Shown here piece by piece: positions 24,327-33,600 of a stretch of DNA of 64,000 bases (positions are counted from its first letter, which is position 1; each line of letters opens with the position of its first letter). The notes beneath the pieces are model-generated. The model did no database searches, was not told the origin of the DNA, and was given only the letters and a program-made list of their open reading frames with translations. The DNA is from Rikenellaceae bacterium (GTDB taxonomy: Bacteria; Bacteroidota; Bacteroidia; Bacteroidales; UBA932): the NCBI GenBank assembly GCA_900771335.1, contig CAAGNP010000012.1, positions 62,001-126,000 of the forward strand, in the 5' to 3' direction. The translations under genes were made by a program, and so were the position numbers.

Positions 24327-25546
24327 TGGAGAGGATTGCCACCTTAATGTTCTTGCTTCTGCTTCATGCCTCTCCACTTTTGTGCTCCGGTCAAAATATA
24401 TGGACATTGGATATGTGCATAGAATATGGTCTTGAGCACAATCTGGATATAGAGTATAGCAGAATTACCTCTATTCAGGCCAAAAATGAACTGATCAGGT
24501 CCAGACTGGAGTATTTGCCCACCCTAAATGGGACAGCGGCACTGAGTATCCATCCTGAGTCTCAGTTCACCCCATCAATAGGTATGTCATCCATACTGTT
24601 TGACGGAATGAGAAGATACAACAGCACTAAGAGCCTGAAGACATCATTTGAGATATCTGAGGTGGAGAGTGAGAGGATCAGAAACGAACTCTCTATCTCC
24701 ATAACCAAAGCATATTTGGATGTACTACTCTCCATAGAGCTGGAGAGGGTAGCAAAGGAGAGTTACAGAACTATTGAGGAGCAATGCCTTAAGCAGAAAA
24801 TACTTTTCGAATCGGGGAAGAGCACATACTCATCCCTATTGGAGATGGAATCACAAAAATCTTTGGAGAAGGTGGAGCTGGTCAACTCACATAACGTTTT
24901 ATCAATAAACCTCATATCATTAACACACTTGATGAACCTCCCCTTCTCTGAGGATTTCTTCATATCAGACCAGCTGGTGGAGAACATGCCGCTTATAGAG
25001 TGGTCAGATATAGAGAGGATATATAAATCTGCACTCTCCCTACCCTACATAAGATCAGCTGAACTTGGCGTTATCCAAAAGGGATATGACATGAAGATAG
25101 CTGCAGGTGGAATATCTCCCACTATCTCCATAGATATGATATACAACCTCAAGATGGACATCAACCAAATAGGGCTGACGGTGATAATACCCATTTTCAA
25201 CAAAGGCCAAACACTGACATCGGTCAAAAACGCCACTTATGAGTACAGAAAATCTGAAATTGAACTGCAAAGGAGGCATCAGGAACTCTACAAGGATATC
25301 CAACATAGGGTACAGGAGGCCATATCATACTACCATGGGCATATGGCAGCCATTGACCGGCTCAACGCTGCCCGAACAGCCTATGAAACTATCAGAGAGA
25401 AGTTCGAAGTGGGGCTTGTATCACCAAACGATTACATCAGAGCCAGGAATGATCTGTATGAGGCATCTTCCCAATCCATACAGACCAAATACAGATATTT
25501 GTTTCAAATCAAAATTCTAGATTTATACCAAGGTGAAGCCAGGTAA
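24326..25546 (+). CDS. TolC-like outer-membrane channel protein
   Basis: A 406-residue protein with a signal peptide ending at residue about 22 (LLLHASPLLCSGQ) and the OEP/TolC architecture: two long repeats of coiled helices (for example TLDMCIEYGLEHNLDIEYSR and the C-terminal REKFEVGLVSPNDYIRARND). FEVGLVSPNDYI resembles the conserved turn of the second repeat. With the ABC exporter and adaptor it would complete a tripartite route through both membranes. Its start overlaps the stop of precursor 2, and its end overlaps the adaptor start by 14 bases. Confidence 0.92.
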   Translation: MERIATLMFLLLLHASPLLCSGQNIWTLDMCIEYGLEHNLDIEYSRITSIQAKNELIRSRLEYLPTLNGTAALSIHPESQFTPSIGMSSILFDGMRRYNSTKSLKTSFEISEVESERIRNELSISITKAYLDVLLSIELERVAKESYRTIEEQCLKQKILFESGKSTYSSLLEMESQKSLEKVELVNSHNVLSINLISLTHLMNLPFSEDFFISDQLVENMPLIEWSDIERIYKSALSLPYIRSAELGVIQKGYDMKIAAGGISPTISIDMIYNLKMDINQIGLTVIIPIFNKGQTLTSVKNATYEYRKSEIELQRRHQELYKDIQHRVQEAISYYHGHMAAIDRLNAARTAYETIREKFEVGLVSPNDYIRARNDLYEASSQSIQTKYRYLFQIKILDLYQGEAR

Positions 25547-26687
25547 AATAAAGATAAGATGGTGGTATTACCCCTCCGCTTTCCTTCTACTCATTATAGT
25601 CTTACTAAGTGGAGGGGATGAAGGGACTGCAGTGTATGTGTCCACCCCGGAAATAACCGACATCTCCGAGAGTATCCCGGCAAACGGGAAGGTTCGCCCT
25701 GTATCGGAGGTCCATATCAGCCCTGATGTTTCCGGGGAGATAATAGAGATCCTTTTTGAGGAGGGTATGGCTGTACAAAAGGGGGATCTCCTCATCAAAA
25801 TCAAACCTGACATTTACATATCCATCCTGGACCAGGCAATGGCCACATTCAAAGCGACCAAAGCGCAATATGCACAGCAGGAGGCAACACTTGAGAGGGC
25901 AAAGGTGCAGTTTGAAAGATACTCCACCCTCCTGGAGAAGAGGGCCATTTCACTCGCAGAATATGAGGAGGCCAAGATAGATTACACGATTGCCCTGAAA
26001 GGGCTTGAAACCTCCAAATATCAGATCCAAAGTGCTCAGGCAGGGGTTAGAGAGGCTCAGGAGAATCTCTCCAAAACAGCAATATACTCACCTATGGATG
26101 GGGTTATCACCAAGCTGCTTGTGGAGAAGGGGGAACGTGTAGTGGGTACATCCCAAATGGCAGGCACAGAGATAATGAGGATATCTGATATGACCCATAT
26201 GGAGGTGGTGGTGGATGTCAATGAAAATGATATTGCCAGGATAACCAGAGGGGACAGTGTGGAGATAGTATTTGACGCACTCAGACATGAGCTTTTCCAG
26301 GGAATCGTCACTAAAATAGCCAACTCATCCAAAAGTCTGGGATATAGTGCCGATCAGGTGGCATCTTTCGAGGTGAACATTCTCATTATTGGGGGGAGTG
26401 AACATTTGAGACCAGGAATGTCTGCATCTGTTACTATAAACACAGAAAAAAAAGAGAACATTATTACTGTACCTCTTCGGTGTATAAATCCAAATGGTTG
26501 TATATTTGTAGTCTCAAATGACCGGACTACGGTTCAGCAGAGAAGTATCATCACCGGTATACAGGATATCCATCGGATAGAGATAATAGAGGGTATCGGA
26601 CCGGATGAGGAGATTGTAATAGGGCCACATGAAGCCATAAACAAAAATTTGACCGACAATGGAAAAATATTTATTGATAGAGACTAG
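25533..26687 (+). CDS. Periplasmic adaptor protein (MacA/HlyD-like)
   Basis: A 384-residue membrane fusion protein. It has a short cytoplasmic N-terminus, one transmembrane helix (residues 11-28), a lipoyl half (VHISPDVSGEIIEILFEEG), a helical hairpin (about residues 90-180), the second lipoyl half (TAIYSPMDGVITKLLVEKG) and beta-barrel and membrane-proximal domains. It starts with GTG at 25533, inside the TolC-like gene, and no upstream ATG exists in frame. It resembles MacA-type adaptors, which join ABC exporters to TolC. It overlaps tsaB by 29 bases. Confidence 0.9.
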   Translation: MKPGKIKIRWWYYPSAFLLLIIVLLSGGDEGTAVYVSTPEITDISESIPANGKVRPVSEVHISPDVSGEIIEILFEEGMAVQKGDLLIKIKPDIYISILDQAMATFKATKAQYAQQEATLERAKVQFERYSTLLEKRAISLAEYEEAKIDYTIALKGLETSKYQIQSAQAGVREAQENLSKTAIYSPMDGVITKLLVEKGERVVGTSQMAGTEIMRISDMTHMEVVVDVNENDIARITRGDSVEIVFDALRHELFQGIVTKIANSSKSLGYSADQVASFEVNILIIGGSEHLRPGMSASVTINTEKKENIITVPLRCINPNGCIFVVSNDRTTVQQRSIITGIQDIHRIEIIEGIGPDEEIVIGPHEAINKNLTDNGKIFIDRD

Positions 26688-27357
26688 CACAGACGCATGT
26701 TCTGCAGCTATCGCCGAAGGGGAAAAAATTATAGCATCCGAGTATATTCAGGAATATAAGTCCCATGCCAGATTACTTGTACCTATGGTCGAAAAGCTGC
26801 TGAAAAAGGCAAGCATCTCCCTCTCGGAATGCTCAGCTGTAGCGGTAAGCGAGGGTCCGGGATCATATACCGGATTAAGGGTCGGAGTCTCTTCTGCCAA
26901 AGGGTTGTGCTATGGGGCAGGAATTCCTTTGTTGGGAATACCCACCCTCGACATCCTGGCCCAGATGGGTATTGAGAAGACAAATACCGCCAACAGCGTC
27001 ATCGTCCCAATGCTCGACGCAAGGAGAATGGAGGTCTATTGCGCCTCATACGACCATCTCGGCAGAAGAATCTCGGATATAAAAGCTGAGATTCTGGGTG
27101 AAAACAGCTTTGAGGATCTTTTCGCCCAATACGACCAGGTTATCTTCATCGGGGATGGCGCAGAGAAGTTCGAAGTGTGCCTCGATGAGGCCAAAAAGGG
27201 GAAGTCCACCATCATAGGGTGCAGACCGGATGCCAGATACATGGTCAATCCCGCTATTGATGCATACAAAAAAGAAGAGTTCAAAGATATTGCATACTTT
27301 GAACCCTTCTATCTTAAAGATTTCGTGGCAGGTGTAAGTAAGAAATCTCTTATCTGA
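26659..27357 (+). CDS. tsaB: tRNA t6A biosynthesis protein TsaB
   Basis: A 232-residue inactive paralogue of TsaD, needed in the TsaBDE complex that makes threonylcarbamoyladenosine at position 37 of ANN-reading tRNAs. The ASKHA start LLIETSTDACSAAIAEG and the motif EGPGSYTGLRVGVSSAKGL are clear. It overlaps the adaptor gene by 29 bases, so this normally essential gene seems to be translated from the end of the peptide export transcript unless an internal promoter exists. It converges on the TlpA-like gene with an 8-base overlap. Confidence 0.94.
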   Translation: MEKYLLIETSTDACSAAIAEGEKIIASEYIQEYKSHARLLVPMVEKLLKKASISLSECSAVAVSEGPGSYTGLRVGVSSAKGLCYGAGIPLLGIPTLDILAQMGIEKTNTANSVIVPMLDARRMEVYCASYDHLGRRISDIKAEILGENSFEDLFAQYDQVIFIGDGAEKFEVCLDEAKKGKSTIIGCRPDARYMVNPAIDAYKKEEFKDIAYFEPFYLKDFVAGVSKKSLI

Positions 27358-28495
27358 CGAGTCTCGAAATCACCTTTTCCAATTTTGACATATCGAAAAC
27401 ATCTTTGTCCACGATATCACCTTTCTTGTCGATGATATAAAGGGTAGGGATGTTGGTAATATTGTAAAGATTCAATGTTCCTGACATATTGCCCGGGTCA
27501 CATACACTTACCCATTCAAGACCTTGTGCCTTAACCTGGCTTGCCCACGCTGTCTTGTCTGTATCGGCACACACCTGATAAACCTCAAGACCTCTGTTTT
27601 TGTATTTGTCATACAACTCCTTCAACTCAGCATTGAAGATTTTGTGTGTAGGCTCTGTAGTAGACCAGAAGGAGAGGATAATTACTTTACCGTCAAGCTC
27701 TGACAAGTTCCTTACCTTCGCATTTACATCATAAAGGCTGATATCAGGGTGGCTCATTTCAGATGCGTTGTCGATTTTGGTTCCAAAATAGATATATTGC
27801 TCCCTCTGCTTGATATCATCAGCCAAAGATGACACATATGGAGAGTTTGGATATACTACACTTAGAGAGTCGTACACTTTTTTGAAGATGAACACATCAT
27901 TGATGTCTCCATACACAGGAAGCGCCTCTGAGAACTTCTGATAAAGTACAGGGATAACTGAGATGGATTTGGAGTTATTGATAAGATATTTTGTAGAGTT
28001 CTGTTTATGTTGGACGAAAAGTTTTGTCAGCTCAGTAGTGAGTTCTCTTGCCTTTTTGTCATTTTTTGCCTGCTGGGCAGCATCCAGTTCATTGAAAAGG
28101 TTGTACACTTTTGTCAAAACCTCTTCTTGGGATCTCTCCCACTCGGCATATTTTACAGCCTCTTCTGATCCCTCAACGGTAGATATTCCATCCTTGGATA
28201 CATTTACAGACAGCTTGTCTCCCTCCTGAAGGACTACAGATGCCATTTTCTTACCATCGTTAAGGAAATAGTAGAAATCAGGCGATCCCGGCTGGCAATT
28301 TGCCCCAAACTGAGTCTTCTCCCCTTTCACATATATGGTATCTACCACATAAATTCTATTGATAGAAAGTTTGGTAACGATAATTTCTGTACTGTCGGCA
28401 GCACCCTCTACATTGAAGGTCACTTTTGCATTATATTTTTGTGAACATGATGCCGCTACAACAAGTGCGAAGAATAGTAGTGCAATTTTTTTCAT
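27350..28495 (-). CDS. TlpA-like thioredoxin-fold lipoprotein lacking the redox cysteines
   Basis: A 381-residue lipoprotein (signal LFFALVVAASC, Cys17). Residues about 25-120 are a beta-rich domain like DUF4369; a helical linker follows. Residues about 240-380 form a TlpA/ResA-like fold (LSELDGKVIILSFWST, then PTLYIIDKKGDIV). Where relatives have WCxxC it reads FWSTTEPTH, so the active-site cysteines are missing. It may be a structural or binding relative rather than a reductase. It lies 3 bases after the HIT gene in the leftward greA-HIT group. Confidence 0.85.
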   Translation of the reverse strand: MKKIALLFFALVVAASCSQKYNAKVTFNVEGAADSTEIIVTKLSINRIYVVDTIYVKGEKTQFGANCQPGSPDFYYFLNDGKKMASVVLQEGDKLSVNVSKDGISTVEGSEEAVKYAEWERSQEEVLTKVYNLFNELDAAQQAKNDKKARELTTELTKLFVQHKQNSTKYLINNSKSISVIPVLYQKFSEALPVYGDINDVFIFKKVYDSLSVVYPNSPYVSSLADDIKQREQYIYFGTKIDNASEMSHPDISLYDVNAKVRNLSELDGKVIILSFWSTTEPTHKIFNAELKELYDKYKNRGLEVYQVCADTDKTAWASQVKAQGLEWVSVCDPGNMSGTLNLYNITNIPTLYIIDKKGDIVDKDVFDMSKLEKVISRLVR

Positions 28496-28498
28496 CGG

Positions 28499-28894
28499 TT
28501 ATTCAAATGATAATGATATTTTCTCTGCAATTTCTTTAAATGTATCTGGAGTAAGTGACAGTTTGGCCTTTCTGAAATCCATATCCCCCTCTGACTGTAG
28601 AGGTACAAGATGGATATGGGCATGAGGAACTTCCATACCCAACACAGCCACACCTACCCTCTTGCAAGGGATAGCCTTCTTGATGGCAGCAGCCACCCTT
28701 TTGGCGAATAAAAAGAGTTCCTGATACTCCTTATCCTCTATGTCGAAGATATAATCTGTCTCTTGTTTGGGTATAACCAATGTATGCCCCTGTGCAAGTG
28801 GATTGATATCGAGGAATGCATAGAATTTGTCACTCTCTGCCACCTTGTAGGATGGTATCTCTCCGTTGACGATACGTGTAAAAATTGTTGCCAT
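28499..28894 (-). CDS. HIT-family nucleotide-binding hydrolase
   Basis: A 131-residue protein of the Hint branch. The histidine triad reads HAHIHLVPL (HxHxH) near residues 96-104, and TIFTRIVNGEIPSYKV at the start is the common N-terminus. These enzymes hydrolyse AMP-lysine or related phosphoramidates. The family usually has a fuller HVHxHxH; here it is VPHAHIHL, still complete. It lies 9 bases after greA. Confidence 0.93.
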   Translation of the reverse strand: MATIFTRIVNGEIPSYKVAESDKFYAFLDINPLAQGHTLVIPKQETDYIFDIEDKEYQELFLFAKRVAAAIKKAIPCKRVGVAVLGMEVPHAHIHLVPLQSEGDMDFRKAKLSLTPDTFKEIAEKISLSFE

Positions 28895-28903
28895 GTGCTA
28901 TGA

Positions 28904-29374
28904 TTAAATAGAGATATCCAACACTTCGAATTTAAGTACACCTGACGGCACCTGGACCTCCACTACATCACCTTTCTTTCTTCCGATGAGTGCTTTACCG
29001 ATAGGTGTTGCAGCTGCAAGCTTGCCCTCTCTGAAGTTAGCCTCACTTTCACCCACCAATGTATACTCTACAACGGTATTGTTGATAAGGTTTTTAAGTT
29101 TTACCTTGTTCAACATCTGGATTTGCTCGGTATTGATGCGTGACTCATCGATCACCCTTGCATTAGCGATGGTATTCTCAAGTTTTGATATTTTCAACTC
29201 AAGCAGACCTTGTGCCTCCTTAGCTGCATCGTATTCTGCATTCTCAGACAGGTCACCTTTATCTCTTGCCTCAGCAATCTGCTTTGAGATTACTGGTCTT
29301 TGGGCGATCAGCTGTGCCAATTCACCTTTTAGTTTCTCCAGCCCTTCAGCCGTTACATAATGAATTTCAGACAT
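28904..29374 (-). CDS. greA: Transcription elongation factor GreA
   Basis: A 156-residue protein: an N-terminal coiled coil (residues 1-75) with the acidic tip ARDKGDLSENAEYDAAKEAQ, which places the two catalytic acids into the secondary channel of RNA polymerase, and a C-terminal FKBP-like domain (TPIGKALIGRKKGDVVEVQVP). It rescues backtracked polymerase by stimulating transcript cleavage. It is first in a leftward group with the HIT and TlpA-like genes. Confidence 0.96.
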   Translation of the reverse strand: MSEIHYVTAEGLEKLKGELAQLIAQRPVISKQIAEARDKGDLSENAEYDAAKEAQGLLELKISKLENTIANARVIDESRINTEQIQMLNKVKLKNLINNTVVEYTLVGESEANFREGKLAAATPIGKALIGRKKGDVVEVQVPSGVLKFEVLDISI

Positions 29375-29399
29375 AATATTTTTTAATCTTTATTTCAAA

Positions 29400-29756
29400 T
29401 CAATACTCTTTATATTTAGGGCTCATCACCTCTGAATAGATGATCAGCTTCCTCTTTTCCTCTTTGGACATCCCCTTCCCCACTTTCACCTCATCCTCTT
29501 CATTCTGTACATTTTTCACTTTAGGCTCTGCCTCTTTGGGGACAACTCTTGTCTTTACAACAGGTCTGGCATAAATCTCCTTCTCCGGCTCCGCTTCGGG
29601 CTCAAGCTGGTCTTCGCCCAAACCCAGCTCTGACAAAAACTCCTGAAAGTCGCTTTTGTCCTGTTTCGACTGTGTCTTCATTTTATTCTTTCCCAAGACT
29701 AATGGTAAAATAAAAAAAGCCACCATCGTGAGAACCGATATCCAAGATCCTTCCAT
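29400..29756 (-). CDS. Small single-helix membrane protein of unknown function
   Basis: A 118-residue protein with one N-terminal transmembrane helix (WISVLTMVAFFILPLVLG, residues 4-21) and a charged, Glu/Lys-rich cytoplasmic tail that looks disordered, ending in a conserved-looking helix (GMSKEEKRKLIIYSEVMSPK). I recognise no family. It lies 32 bases after ribF and 25 before greA, so it may be part of the long leftward series. Confidence 0.65.
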   Translation of the reverse strand: MEGSWISVLTMVAFFILPLVLGKNKMKTQSKQDKSDFQEFLSELGLGEDQLEPEAEPEKEIYARPVVKTRVVPKEAEPKVKNVQNEEDEVKVGKGMSKEEKRKLIIYSEVMSPKYKEY

Positions 29757-29788
29757 GCTGCCTAAAGTTTATGTACAAATGTACTAAA

Positions 29789-30670
29789 TTATGGTTTGAT
29801 AACAAACTCCTTGTCTTTGGTAATTTGCTCCTTCAACTGGTCCATTGAAGCAAATTTCCTTTCATCTCTGATTTTTGCTACAAATTCTATGCTCATTTCC
29901 AAGCCATAGATATCCTCGTCAAAATTCAGAATATGTGTCTCTATTGTTCTGCTCTGATTCTCCCCCACTGTAGGTCTATTTCCGATATTGCAAATACCCT
30001 TATAGTCCCTTCCCAATACATGCACATCCACAAGATAGACACCATTTGCCGGAACCAGCTTCAACGGTTCGTAGAGCTCCATGTTCGCAGTAGGGAAACC
30101 GATAGTCCTCCCAAGCTGCTTGCCTGAAACCACCACTCCGTGCAGAAGATATTTGTATCCCAGCAACTCTGATGCCCCCTTGACATCTCCATCCAGAAGT
30201 GCCGCCCTGATTTTGGTCGAGCTGACCATCTTCTCACCCAAATGGACCTCTTCTACACGAATGGTCTCAATTCCAAGTGAGGCAGCGATCTCCCGCATCT
30301 CTTCCTGTGTCTGAAGGGATGAGTTTCCCAATCTGTGGTCATACCCTATGACAAGTGTGGAGACATTGAATTTTTTTATAAGATACTCCTCCATAAACTC
30401 CTTGGTAGAGAGTTTACTGAACTCTCTGGAGAAATTGACAACATGGAAGTTGTCAATCCCCAGTGAGAGTACCCTTTGTTTTTTCTCTTCAAGAGAGTTC
30501 AATAATCTTAATGTATGTGCATCCTGCTGCAGTACAGTCCTAGGATGAGGCCAGAAAGTGATTACAGCACTCTCCATCTGTCTCTCGGCAGCTATCTGAA
30601 GCAGACTGTTGAGAACAGCGCGGTGCCCACCATGCACCCCATCAAAGAAACCGGTAGCTGCTACAACCAT
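29789..30670 (-). CDS. ribF: Bifunctional riboflavin kinase/FAD synthetase
   Basis: A 293-residue protein that phosphorylates riboflavin to FMN and adenylates it to FAD. The N-terminal adenylyltransferase has TGFFDGVHGGHRAVL and SSTKIRAALLDGDVKGA; the C-terminal kinase has GRTIGFPTANM. It begins close to the first strand (MVVAATGFFDG), about 10-15 residues shorter than most relatives, because the upstream gene ends here: the ATG at 30670 overlaps the phosphorylase stop by 10 bases. Confidence 0.95.
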   Translation of the reverse strand: MVVAATGFFDGVHGGHRAVLNSLLQIAAERQMESAVITFWPHPRTVLQQDAHTLRLLNSLEEKKQRVLSLGIDNFHVVNFSREFSKLSTKEFMEEYLIKKFNVSTLVIGYDHRLGNSSLQTQEEMREIAASLGIETIRVEEVHLGEKMVSSTKIRAALLDGDVKGASELLGYKYLLHGVVVSGKQLGRTIGFPTANMELYEPLKLVPANGVYLVDVHVLGRDYKGICNIGNRPTVGENQSRTIETHILNFDEDIYGLEMSIEFVAKIRDERKFASMDQLKEQITKDKEFVIKP

Positions 30671-33600
30671 CTTACAAGTTCGAAATCTTGACGGTGAGGA
30701 AGTTTGTCACTCTTGGCAAAAATTCTACCTGCAATCTGGTATGCACCTGTAGTATTTGGAACGATAGTCGAAGAGTATGTTGCCACACCATTTTCAATCT
30801 TCTCAAAATCAAATGTGTAAACGCCCTCTTTAACATATCTTCCTTTGGCATTCTGACGTGCATATACCAACTCAAATCCGATATCATTAGGATCCATATC
30901 ACCTACGAATACTGAGATATATGATTTGAACTCTTTACCAAGAAGCAATTGTCCTTGGGCATCGTTCATGAAGTTCGATTCACGGATCTCAAGTTGCTCC
31001 CAACCTTTACGCATTTTTCTCTTCCATAGTGCGATCTCTCTTGCCTCAGCGTAATCAGATGCGATAAGTTTGCCTGCTCTTGCTGCAAGTGGTTTGTAAT
31101 ATTTATCAATATAATCGTTGAACATTCTGTTGGTAGTGAAGTCGCATGCTACCTTGGCAATACAGTTCTTGATGATCTTGATCCACTCTGTAGGGATACC
31201 TGTCACAGGGTTTACATCATAGTATGTAGGTGCGATTTCACTCTCAATAATATTGTAGATGGTAGCTGCATCCAATTCATCCTGGAAGTTCTGGTCATCG
31301 TATGTTCTCTCTTGTGGAAGAGCCCAACCAGCACCCTCTTTGTAACCTTCTACCCACCATCCGTCAAGTACAGAGAAGTGCATTACACCGTTCATAGCAG
31401 CTTTCTCTCCTGATGTACCAGAAGCTTCAAGTGGTCTTGTAGGGTTGTTCATCCATACGTCCACACCTTGAACAAGATATTTTGCGATGTTGATATCGTA
31501 GTTAGGGACGAATACGATCTTACCGATAAACTGAGGCATCTTGGAGATATCTACAATCTTCTTGATCAAATCGCTGCCGGCCTTGTCTGCAGGGTGAGCT
31601 TTACCTGCGAATAGGAATTGAACAGGTCTCTTAGGATTGTTTACAATAGCAGAAAGTCTGTCCAAGTCTCTGAATAGAAGGTGTGCTCTCTTATATGTAG
31701 CAAAACGTCTTGCAAAACCGATGGTCAAAACGTCGTCTCTAAGTGTTCTCTTGATCTCTACGATATGTTGTGGAGAGTAGTGGCTTGAAACTGTAGGGTC
31801 AGAAAGTTGTTTCTTGACAGCCTTGATAAGTCTCTGACGAAGTTCCTGACGAACACTCATAATCTCGGCATCTTTCACCTCATAGATACCGTTGAAGCAC
31901 TCTTTGTCGTATTTGTGTGTTTTGAATTCGTCACCGAAAACTCTGGCGTGGATCTCTTTCCATTGTGGAGCAGTCCATGTAGGATAGTGAACACCATTGG
32001 TTACATAACCTACGTGGTTCTCTTCAGGAAGGTAACCTGGCCACATGCTAGCCAAGATATCCTGACTCACTTTACCGTGTAGCCAGCTCACACCGTTAAC
32101 CTCTTGAGAGATGTTGCAAGCAAGATTACTCATAGAGAATTTCTCATTCTGATCGTATGGGTTATTCTTACCTAGGGACATAAGTGTATCCCAACCAATT
32201 TTCAATCTCTCTGGATAGTGTGAGATATATTTTCTCAATAGATCCTCATGGAATGCATCGTGACCTGCAGGTACAGGGGTATGTGTAGTGAATAGAGATG
32301 AAGCTCTAACTACCTCCAATGCTTCGTCATAAGATAGGTTATCATTGTTGATATACTCTCTTAGTCTCTCAAGACCGGTAAATGCAGCGTGACCCTCGTT
32401 GCAGTGGTATACATCTGCATCAAGACCCAAAGCACGCATTGCTCTGATACCACCGACACCTAGAAGAAGCTCCTGTTTCAAACGGTTCTCCCAATCGCCA
32501 CCATATAGATGGTAGGTAACCTGACGATCCTCTGGAAGGTTTGCATCGTAATCAGTATCCAACAAGTAAAGCTCAGTTCTACCTACATCCACTCTCCAAA
32601 GTCTTGCGTAGATATTTCTGCCAGGGAATGCTACAGAGATGGTAACCCATTTGTCCTCTGCGTCTCTCACTGGAACTGCAGGTATTTTCATGAAGTCCTG
32701 AGGTTCGTAGTCAGCGATCTGATCACCGTAACCTGAAAGTTTCTGATTGAAGTAACCATATCTGTAAAGGAGACCGATACCGATCATGTTAACATTAAGG
32801 TCACTTGACTCTTTCAAATAGTCACCAGCCAAGATACCAAGACCACCAGAATAGATCTTAAGTGATGCGTCAAGACCATACTCCATACAGAAGTATGCAA
32901 TCGATGCACCCTCACGGTGATTCTTAGCCTCCATATACTCATTGAACAAAGCTGCCACTTTATCCAATTGGCGTACGAATTTCTCGTTTTTCTCCAATTG
33001 TTGGTACTGTTCATATGATAGATGGTCTAGAAGTGCTATAGGGTTACGTCCCAATGCTACCCACAACTCTTTGTCAATGCTCTTAAACAAATCCATCGCT
33101 TCCTGGTTCCAGCACCACCATAGATTCTTAGAGATTATATCAAGATATTTCAATCTCTCTGGTATGTTCCTTGTCACCAAAACTCTGTTCCAGGAAGGTG
33201 TTCCTACGTCAATTTTCTTGTATGTCATATTTTTTATATTGTTTTTTTCAGGGAATTTCCCTTTTCTTTCTATTACTCTTTCTATTGCCAAAGAGTATGC
33301 CTCTTTGTAAAATTTCAAATGGTTTTTCCACAATGCTATCTCCGATACAGATTTGGCATTGTCTCTATATTTTTTCTGCTCTTTTTCGCTTAGAGAAGAT
33401 ATCTCCACGATCTTTTCACAGACACCATCCACCACCTCCGAGTAGTTGGACTCACCCCTTTCGAGGACAGAGATTCCCGGATGGTCTTTGGTGTAGTACT
33501 CATTTACCCATAGACCAAAACCGGCAAGTGTCGTAGTGACTGTTGGTACCTTAAATGCCAATGACTCAAGAGGTGTATAACCCCATGGCTCATAGTATGA

